Shown here in pieces: positions 57,482-64,000 of a DNA stretch of 64,000 bases (positions are counted from its first letter, which is position 1; every line of letters begins with the position of its first letter). The position numbers and the translations under genes were made by a program. Origin of the DNA: Rana temporaria (taxonomy: Eukaryota; Chordata; Amphibia; Anura; Ranidae); contig NC_053489.1 in the NCBI RefSeq assembly GCF_905171775.1, positions 152,499,642 through 152,563,641 of the forward strand. Direction: 5' to 3'. The notes under the pieces were generated by a model. The model ran no database searches. It saw only the letters and a list, made by a program, of their open reading frames with translations, and was not told the origin of the DNA.

Positions 57482-58599
57482 ATGGACCATATTGTAGGCA
57501 AGGAGAACATTAGCCGACTGATAGAAAAATTCAGGGAAATGCCAATACTATGGGATTCTAAACACCCCCACTATTATAAACGGAACCGACGAACGGCAGC
57601 ACTTGCCCAGATTGCTACATATATGCAGACATGGGTTCCCGGCTGCACAGGCGAGATAGTCAAAGACAAAATGAACAACCTGAGGAGCGCATACCGCAAA
57701 AAAAAAAGAGAACTACATGACCAAAGATCAGGAGCAGCAGCAAGCGAGTCCACGGAGCCCAGTCTGTGGTACTACAAAGAGCTGGAGTTTTTGGGTGATC
57801 AAATAGAGGGCCGGCAATCAATGTCAAGCCTTCCTTCCAGCCGGCATTGCAGCAGACCTTCCAGGGATCCCCACAGCCATGATGAGTACGGTGAGGGGCT
57901 GGCTGACATGGAGCCAAATCTGCGACTCTCCACTTCTGATGAGGTAGAGAATTTTTCTAAATATTTTGTGGATGCTAATTCTTGTTTGTTTATTGAGTTG
58001 ATATTGTAATCCCATAAATAAATATGTTAAAGAAAAGTCGTGGGCCTAAAAATAGGTGTCAGGGATGCCAAGTGCAGGGATCAGAAGGAGAGTCTATTCA
58101 AGTTTAAAGTAAGAAAAAAAAAAATAGTCTAGAGCATGAAAATGTGTGTGATTTGCTTGTGCTAAATTTAACAACATGTCCATTTTTTTCACACAGGAAG
58201 AAGAGAGCAGCCAGCCCGGTCAGGCAAACAGGCCTAATGAGGCGCAGGAGGGAAGTTGAGGACCCTAGCCTCGAGATGATCCGGGAGGCTAGCACCTTAA
58301 TGAGGGCCCCCCTCAACCCCACTGAGGCATACAGCGCCTACGTGGCGCACGAAATGTCCCAAGCGGGGAAGGCCGATCAGAGGCTTGCCAAGGACCTGTT
58401 CAACCAGGTGCTTTTATGGATGCACCAGGGCTGGCTGACCAATCAGACTGAGCTGAGTGACCCGGCCCATCCTGCCCAACACCTGCTAACTCCTCCTGCT
58501 GCCACATCATCCCCACCTGCAAGGGGCCGTGGACGGGTCCGTGGAAGATCTGCTGCAATGCAGGCTGCAAGGAAGGTTACAAGGAACAGGAGAAGGTGA
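57482..58599 (+). CDS. MADF-domain DNA-binding protein of the transposon
   Basis: Coding exons 57482-57943 and 58201-58599 (about 286 aa). Start at the first ATG after the acceptor at 57441. Residues about 12-107 are a MADF (Adf-1-type Myb/SANT) domain: RLIEKFREMPILWD, YYKRNRRTAALAQIATYM, VKDKMNNLRSAYRKKKRE and LWYYKELEFLGDQ. The second exon has a Lys/Arg patch (VRQTGLMRRRREVED) and a helical region AYSAYVAHEMSQAGKADQRL...LLWMHQGWL like the C-terminal dimerisation part of such proteins. The donor is GATGAG|GTAGAG (phase 0). The best acceptor by sequence, CACACAG at 58196, gives a frame that stops after 20 codons; the next AG, four bases on (58200), restores the long frame. Either the second AG is used, or a frameshift has arisen. 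If the intron is retained, the protein stops at 58009. Confidence 0.75.
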
Positions 58600-58833
58600 T
58601 TCCCGGCCTTCCATTTGATCACCCAAAAACTGGGCTTTTTTTGGACTACCACAGCCTGGGCTCCATTGGCTCACTTGCTGCTGCTCCTGGTTTTTGTTTT
58701 TGTGGTTGTTCTTTTTAGTTCTCGGTATGTGCTCCTCAAGGTTTGCCATTTTGTCCTTGACTATGTTGCCTGTGCAGTCTGGAACACAAGTCTGCATGTA
58801 TGTTGCTATCTGAGCAAGTGCTGCCGTTCTAGG
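58545..58833 (-). pseudogene. Inverted, decayed copy of the MADF coding exon
   Basis: Read on the minus strand it gives RTAALAQIATYMQTCVPDCT, IVKDKMANL, EQQQVSQWSPGCG, FLGDQMEGRES and LHCSRSSTDP, matching residues about 38-130 of the MADF protein encoded at 57588-57870. Nucleotide identity is around 80-85 % by eye; a shift after KDKMANL and another near WSPGCG break the frame. It starts at GAACGGCAGCACTTGC with no upstream exon. It overlaps the last 55 bases of the MADF reading frame and lies wholly upstream of the MADF poly(A) signal. Confidence 0.85.
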
Positions 58834-58857
58834 TAATTTATTTTTGTTTATGGCCAA

Positions 58858-58863
58858 AATAAA
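58858..58863 (+). terminator. Poly(A) signal of the MADF gene
   Basis: AATAAA, followed by TGTCTATTGTGTTTT at 58890. Use of this signal would place the inverted copy in the 3' UTR. Confidence 0.6.
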
Positions 58864-58975
58864 TGGTTTTTTGATTTACTGAAATACCTTGTCTATTGTG
58901 TTTTAATACTGTGGTGATTAGGCATGAAACATTTTAAAAAATAATATGTGTCATTTACAAAGGACACCAACTCAA

Positions 58976-59170
58976 AAAAAAATGGCATAAAAAAAAAATG
59001 GTGACATAACTTGACAAAAAAAAATGGCATCAAAAAACAATGGTGACATAACTTGACAAAAAAAAAAAAAAAAAAAAATGGCATAAAAAAAAATGGTGAC
59101 ATAACTTGACAAAAAAAAAAATGACATCAAAAAATAATGGTGACATAACTTGACAAAAAAAAATACATAA
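58976..59170. repeat. A-rich tandem repeat (GACATAACTTGAC units)
   Basis: ATGGTGACATAACTTGACA followed by A-runs is repeated four times (58999, 59040, 59093, 59139), with ATGGCAT(A/C)AAAAAA between. Phe-rich minus-strand frames here are artefacts. Confidence 0.85.
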
Positions 59171-59439
59171 AAAAAAAAAATAGACAAAAGATCAACATTA
59201 AATACAAATAACATTACATAAACATAGACATGTGGAGGACATAAAGAAAGTTCCAACATCTGGATAGATAGCATCAGCAAGAGAATGGGTTTATTCTAGC
59301 AAGAGAACGCAGAAAAAAAAAGAGGCAATAAACGACACACTAGATATTTAAAATGACGAATGTGCCAAATCACAAACAAACGAGAGTTTTACCTGAACGA
59401 GTGCTCCCATCCCCTTATTTTGTCTGAGCATGCGCAGGT

Positions 59440-59667
59440 TTTTTATCCGCGGATATTGTGTACTAACCAATGGATCTGTCCGTCGGAGAGATTCGCAGCG
59501 GATAGATTTGTTAGCATGTCTTCAAATTTTTATCTGCTGGAAATCGATCTGACGGATAAATATCCGCGGAAAAATATCCGCTGGAACGTACACACCAGGG
59601 GATCTATCCGCTGAAACCGATCCGCTGAGATTTTTCAGCGGATGGATCCTCTCGTGTGTACGGGGCC
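59440..59667. promoter_or_regulatory. Right end of the Harbinger transposon with subterminal motifs
   Basis: Multiple TATCCGC, GCGGATA and GCTGGAA motifs (59447-59646) in both orientations, then TCGTGTGTACGGGGCC. It is alignable to the right 180 bases of the MITE at 6219-6708. The motif clusters are candidate binding sites for the SANT or MADF protein (inference). Confidence 0.75.
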
Positions 59668-59670
59668 TCA

Positions 59671-59807
59671 GTGTGAATGCACTTTCTTTAAACCTACTCC
59701 AATGTAGTGACCAAGCTTAGTTATGACCAAACTCCTCATGACAAGTGACTTCAAACACACATATTGCAAGAGAAAGAGAGGGGTTGTGTCTGACCATATC
59801 TGTTATT
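59671..59807. other. Spacer, no feature seen
   Basis: Short unique flank on the right of the transposon. Confidence 0.3.
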
Positions 59808-60288
59808 TTAAAGTGGGGGTTCACCCAAAAAATCTATTTTTAACATTAGATTGAGGCTATTTAAGGGGAGCAGAAACGGCTATTTTTTTTTAATCAATGC
59901 CGTACTTACCGTTTTCGACATAGATGTTCTCCCGCCGCTTCCGGGTATGGGCTGCGGGACTGGGCGTTCCTATTTGATTGACAGCCTTCCGACCGTTGCA
60001 TACAGCGCGTCACGAGTTTCCGAAAGTAGCCGAACGTCGGTGCGCAGGCGCCGTATAGAGCCGCACCGACGTTCGGCTTCTTTCGGCAACTGGTGACGCG
60101 CTGTATGCGACCGTCGGAAGGCTGTCAATCAAATAGGAATGCCCAGTCCCGAAGATCATACCCGGAAGCGGCGGGAGAACATCTATCTCGAAAACGGTAA
60201 GTACGGCATTGATTTTAAAAAAAATACCCGTTTCTGCTAACCTTAATTAGCCTCAAACTAATGTTAAAAAAAAAAATACCCGCTTTAA
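59808..60288. mobile_element. Foldback MITE, TTAA-flanked
   Basis: TTAA at 59808-59811 and 60285-60288. Arms are complementary: GCCGTACTTACCGTTTTCGA / TCGAAAACGGTAAGTACGGC, and GACAGCCTTCCGACCG / CGGTCGGAAGGCTGTC. The unpaired core (60040-60062) has GCGCAGGCGCCGTATAGAGC, similar to the core of 35801-36306. Confidence 0.85.
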
Positions 60289-60401
60289 GTGCACTGGACA
60301 GTGAACATTCTAGTACAAACCACAATGTATAAATTCTTTTACAGAGAAGAGGTAAGACCATGTCAATAAAAATTGTTTATTGTTTGTTTATGCAACACTA
60401 A

Positions 60402-60743
60402 AGCCCTGTACACACGATCGGATATCTGATGGAATCTAATCCGATGGATTTTTTTTATCAGATATCCGATGAATCTGACTTTCATTAGTCTTGCCTACAC
60501 ACCATTGGTTAAAAATCCGATCGTGTCCAACGCGGTGACGTAAAAAACGTGCTGAGAAAAATGAAGTTCAATGCTTCCAAGCATGCGTCGCCTTGATTCT
60601 GAGCATGCGTGGATTTTTGACCGATGGATTTCCACACAGACGATCATTTTTTTTCTATCGTTTTTTTAACCATAAGAAAAATTTAAAACAGGTTCTATTT
60701 TTTTTTCACCGTCATCAGATGACCCGATCGTGTGTACAGGGCT
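60402..60743. mobile_element. Harbinger-type MITE (AGCCCTGTACACACGAT)
   Basis: Ends AGCCCTGTACACACGATCGG and CCGATCGTGTGTACAGGGCT; exact TAA duplication (60399-60401, 60744-60746). It shares TTCCAAGCATGCGTCG with the 4- and 19.7-kb copies. Confidence 0.85.
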
Positions 60744-60746
60744 TAA

Positions 60747-61865
60747 TTCATACCATGCATTGAGGTCCAAATGTAACACATTTTTGTGACCAGTTCTGAT
60801 TAATCCTAAATCTGAACAAGGAAAGAATGCACAGGAAGAGCCTATTTTGTAGTTTTTAAGTATAAAGGGTAATCTTGTAGCTTTAACGATAATGATGATA
60901 ATTATTGCTTTATTAATATTATTATTATACTATTACTACTGTTAATAAAAATAATTAATAATATTAATCATGAAAAAATATGTGAAACCTACATTTCAAA
61001 AACTCCTGCATGAAACTTAGCAGCAAAAACGAAAAGAACTCTGGACAGCCGCACTCCAAAATGACTTAAAATAAAGTTGGTCTTTTAATGTAAAAAGTAC
61101 ATACAGGCACTGCAAACAACAGATACAGATTGGCCATGAAACTTAGCACAAGCACATATAAATTATGGCTGAAATCTTTGGCTGAAAATGACCTTCTCAC
61201 AACGTACATGCTGTAGGGACATTTTTAGCTTATATTTAACAGAAAGACTGACATTATTCTAGGTTAAAATCTTCTCAGCAAGTTGAACATAGCTACAACA
61301 CGGAGTGTTTCTTTATGCTTTCCAGCTGTGATGTGGCTGAAACATTTACGTCACTCTTGGGAGTTAATACATAGCATAATATAACAGAATATGTTTTCAC
61401 TTGCATTTTCTCTTATTTACACAGTACATGGGATTATAACTGTGTGTTGTGGAATATTTTGATTGACTCTTTTTTTAGAGCTATCAAGCTTGGTGTCACC
61501 TCTGCTACAGCAGGAACGTGATTTATGCAGAATAAGCCCCATCTTTGATAATCCACTGTATTCACACATCATATTCCATAATAAGTGTAGAGGGCGTGCT
61601 CTTTCATGGCATTATGTTGTGGTATGGTACATTATTTCCCAATGATAAAAGATAAAGCATTACTACTTAACTGTGGCATTTTTGAAAGCGACTCTGCCCA
61701 AAAAATAAAAATAAAGTAGCCTGTAAAGGAACTTTAAGAATTCCTACCAGTCTTGGTGCCAGTAAAGAGCTATAGCTGCTGCTGGTATAGTCATCATTCA
61801 ATACTTGTGTATCAGATATTGGTGTCTTCCTAGTGAATGGTGTAATTCCAATCACTAGTTTGTCC
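60747..61865. other. Spacer; ATT-rich microsatellite
   Basis: An (ATT/AAT)n-rich tract at 60890-60970. No exon or repeat terminus is recognised elsewhere. Confidence 0.35.
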
Positions 61866-61873
61866 CGTTAGAG

Positions 61874-62153
61874 CAGGGGTCTCCAAACTGCGGCCCGAGG
61901 GCCAGATGTGGCCCTTTGCTAGCCTTTATCCGGCCCTTGGGGCACTATTTCTTCCACCGATACCACTGAGGGGGATACTATTACTACTCAGAATAGGGAT
62001 AGTACGCCTATTAACCACCAAAACAAAGGCCATATTTATTCTCGCTCATGCCGCGCCCATAACATTTTCTGCCCCTGTTGGCCACAATCTGGCCCTCCTC
62101 CAGTCTGAAGGACAATAAACTGGCCCTTTGTTTGAAAATTTTGGAGACCCCTG
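61874..62153. mobile_element. hAT-type MITE (CAGGGGTCTCCAAACT family), second copy
   Basis: Ends CAGGGGTCTCCAAACTGCGG and TTTGGAGACCCCTG; exact 8-bp duplication CGTTAGAG (61866-61873, 62154-62161). Its internal sequence matches 9981-10322. Confidence 0.95.
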
Positions 62154-62242
62154 CGTTAGAGCTACAGGGACACACTAGGACACCAATAATATTAAGGACA
62201 TGCTAAACCTAACTTGAGGCATAAAAGTAAAGTTATCATAGT

Positions 62243-63024
62243 CAGGGCCGGCCTTTGGGGTGTGTGAGCTGTGTGGCTGTACAGGGCGCCAAGGGGAACA
62301 GGGGCGCCATGTGGCCATCACAGCTCGCAGAATGTGAGTCGCAGTACCGTACAGAGAGAAAGACACAGAGCGCTGCACCCAGCATGACTGGCACTCCCCC
62401 GCTGCCCATTCAGGTCTCCCTCAGTCACATGGTGCAGGAGCATCACCCCAGTGCCAGGTCACATGATCGTGATGTCATCAAGCGTGTCTCCTAGAGGAGA
62501 GAGGTAGGACATGTGAGGTGCGGGTCACTGGTGTTCATTCATTGGGGATCACCGATGGCCGCTCCGGTTGTTGTAGTGAGTGGTCATAGAATGTGTGGCT
62601 TGGTTGTATGTGACTTCCGTATTTTTTTTCTTAAAAACACTTCCAGCTTCCAGGTCAGAAACAAGATTGGGAGGAGAGTAGATGTGTGTCCGCTCTCTTT
62701 CCTATCCTCTACCCTGCAGCGCATACTATGCTGGTCTGGGGCCCGCAGATGGGCAAGCGGAGCCCATGATACATAGTGGGGGGGGTACTTTATCTGCGTG
62801 TGTGGAAGCAACCGGGCAGCAGCGGAGCTGCTAAAAATTTTCACCTACCAAGTGAGCCCTGCTGCTTCCCTGCAGCAGGGCTAAGGGCCGGTTCACACTA
62901 GTGCGCTGCAGTGAAAATCACATGCGATCTCTGTGCGATTTCAGCCATAAGGGCGAGGGGTGAAGATGGGGGGTGCCACAGGATTAGCTCGCACAGGGCG
63001 CCTGAACACCTAAGGCTGGCCCTG
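62243..63024. mobile_element. hAT-type MITE (CAGGGCCGGCCTTTGGG family)
   Basis: Ends CAGGGCCGGCCTTTGG and CCTAAGGCTGGCCCTG; exact 8-bp duplication ATCATAGT (62235-62242, 63025-63032). The interior is GC-rich with three short open frames of no known family. A GCCGGTTCACACTAG fragment at 62886 may be a nested end. Confidence 0.9.
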
Positions 63025-63064
63025 ATCATAGTTATCTCATGAAATATAAACACATTGACACATT

Positions 63065-63801
63065 GGCCCAGATTCAGGTACATTTGCGCTTTATTTGCGG
63101 AGGCACAGGGCAACGATTTTGCCCTGCGACCCCGCAAATATTTTGCGCTGCCCTCGATTCACGGAGCAGTAGCTCCGTAAATTGCGAGGGCGCGCCGGCA
63201 ACATTGCCCGGCGTAAGCGCGCGCAATGTAAATGATCCCGCCGGGGGCGGGAATCATTTAAATTAGGCGCGCTCCCGCGCCGAGCGTAGAGCGCATGCTC
63301 CGTCGGGAAACTTTCCCGACTTGCATTGCGGCAAATGACGGCGCAAGGACATCATTTGCTTCAAAGTGAACGTGAATGGCGTCCAGCGCCATTCACGATT
63401 CACTTACGCAAACGACGTAGATTTTAAATATCGCGACGTGGGAACGTGGGTATCCTATAGCATTGGCTGCGCCTGCTATTAGGATGTGTAACCTTACGCG
63501 AAACCCGACGTGCGCAAACTACGTAATTTGCGTACACAGGGCTCGCGCAACGTTGTGAATCGGTGTTAGTATGCAATTTGCATACTATACACAGATCACA
63601 ATGGGAGCGCCCCCTAGCGGCCAACGCAAGAATGCAGCCTAAAATCTGCGTGGCATAAGAGCCTTATGCCACGCAGATTTTAGGCTGCAGTCGGCGTAGC
63701 GATGTTCCTGAATCAGGAGCATTCGCTACGCCGGAGCAAGTAAGCAATTGCGCTGTGTAACCTATGGTTACACAGGCGCAATTGCTTCTTGAATCTGGCC
63801 C
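63065..63801 (-). mobile_element. MITE of the GGCCCAGATTC superfamily (737 bp), ATT duplication
   Basis: Ends GGCCCAGATTCAGGTAC and TTGAATCTGGCCC; exact ATT on both sides (63062-63064, 63802-63804). It is the reverse-orientation copy of 39447-40182, almost the same length. Confidence 0.9.
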
Positions 63802-63862
63802 ATTAATTATTAATCTATGCAATTACAGCAAAACACTAGAAACTTGTGGTTCTAAAGGCTGC

Positions 63863-64000
63863 GGGCCAGATTCTCGTAGTTTGGCGTAACTTTGTGCGGG
63901 CGTAAAGTAACCTATTTACGTTACGCCTCCGCAACTTAGACGGGCAAGTGCTGTATTCTCAAAGCACTTGCTCCGTTTACGCGTAGCGTAAATAGGCCGG
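63863..64000. mobile_element. MITE of the GGCCCAGATTC superfamily, cut by the window end
   Basis: Starts GGGCCAGATTCTCGTAGT. The first 140 bases carry an inverted pair CCTATTTACGTTACGCC ... GCGTAGCGTAAATAGG, the usual left-arm hairpin of the family. Confidence 0.75.

Larger units (their letters stand above)
50373..59667 (+). mobile_element. Three-gene PIF/Harbinger transposon (9.3 kb)
   Basis: The left end GGCCTGGTACACACGATAGA and the right end CTCGTGTGTACGGGGCC are inverted; subterminal TATCCGCGGA / GCGGATGGAT motifs occur near both. Flanking trinucleotides are TGA (50370-50372) and TCA (59668-59670), a one-base mismatch to an ideal 3-bp duplication. It encodes a HARBI1-like transposase, a SANT/Myb-like protein and a MADF protein. 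Harbinger elements typically encode a DDE transposase plus one Myb-like protein (established knowledge), so the third gene is unusual. It contains its own nested hAT MITE, a 154-bp tandem array and an inverted gene copy. Confidence 0.9.

Overview
This is eukaryotic, vertebrate DNA, most likely from a large-genome frog (ranid-like). Three things point there: one recognisable vertebrate exon (the last exon of PRDM6), CR1-, L2- and L1/Tx1-type LINE remnants, and a very dense layer of DNA transposons of the kind that fills anuran genomes. There are no bacterial genes, operons, CRISPR arrays or convincing RNA genes. Most open reading frames in the window lie inside repeats and are not genes.

Layout. 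1-22.9 kb is probably the last intron of PRDM6. It is filled with TTAA-flanked elements, PIF/Harbinger-type MITEs, hAT-type MITEs with clear 8-bp target duplications, Tc1/mariner-like elements and LINE pieces. The final PRDM6 coding exon is at 22914-23028, followed by its 3' UTR to about 23.8 kb. From 23.8 to 50.4 kb the DNA is presumed intergenic. It holds an L2-like LINE on the minus strand (29.3-33.2 kb, split by a MITE), a candidate solo LTR, and many nested elements. A recurrent family has GGCCCAGATTC-like ends and 3-bp target duplications of no fixed sequence (TAA, ATT, AGT, CCT, ATA, ATT).

The main object is a 9.3-kb PIF/Harbinger transposon at 50373-59667. Its ends match those of a 490-bp MITE at 6219-6708. 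It carries three protein genes: (i) a two-exon HARBI1-like DDE transposase (406 aa, plus strand); (ii) a three-exon Myb/SANT-like protein (305 aa, minus strand), tail-to-tail with the transposase; (iii) a spliced MADF-domain protein (about 286 aa, plus strand), head-to-head with the SANT gene. Between the two divergent genes lies an array of about seven copies of a 154-bp unit. Downstream of the MADF gene, and before its poly(A) signal, is an inverted, diverged copy of the MADF coding exon, so the mature mRNA could fold back on itself. The transposase frame is open, but the expected first catalytic Asp of the DDE triad reads Asn (N182), so this copy may be catalytically dead.

How the parts could work together (inference from known Harbinger biology): the transposase needs a Myb-like partner for nuclear import and end binding. 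This element encodes two different Myb-fold proteins, from a possible shared promoter. The family's MITEs, including the one at 6.2 kb, would be moved in trans. All gene models rest on splice signals and frame only; no transcript or database search was available. Identity estimates are by eye.
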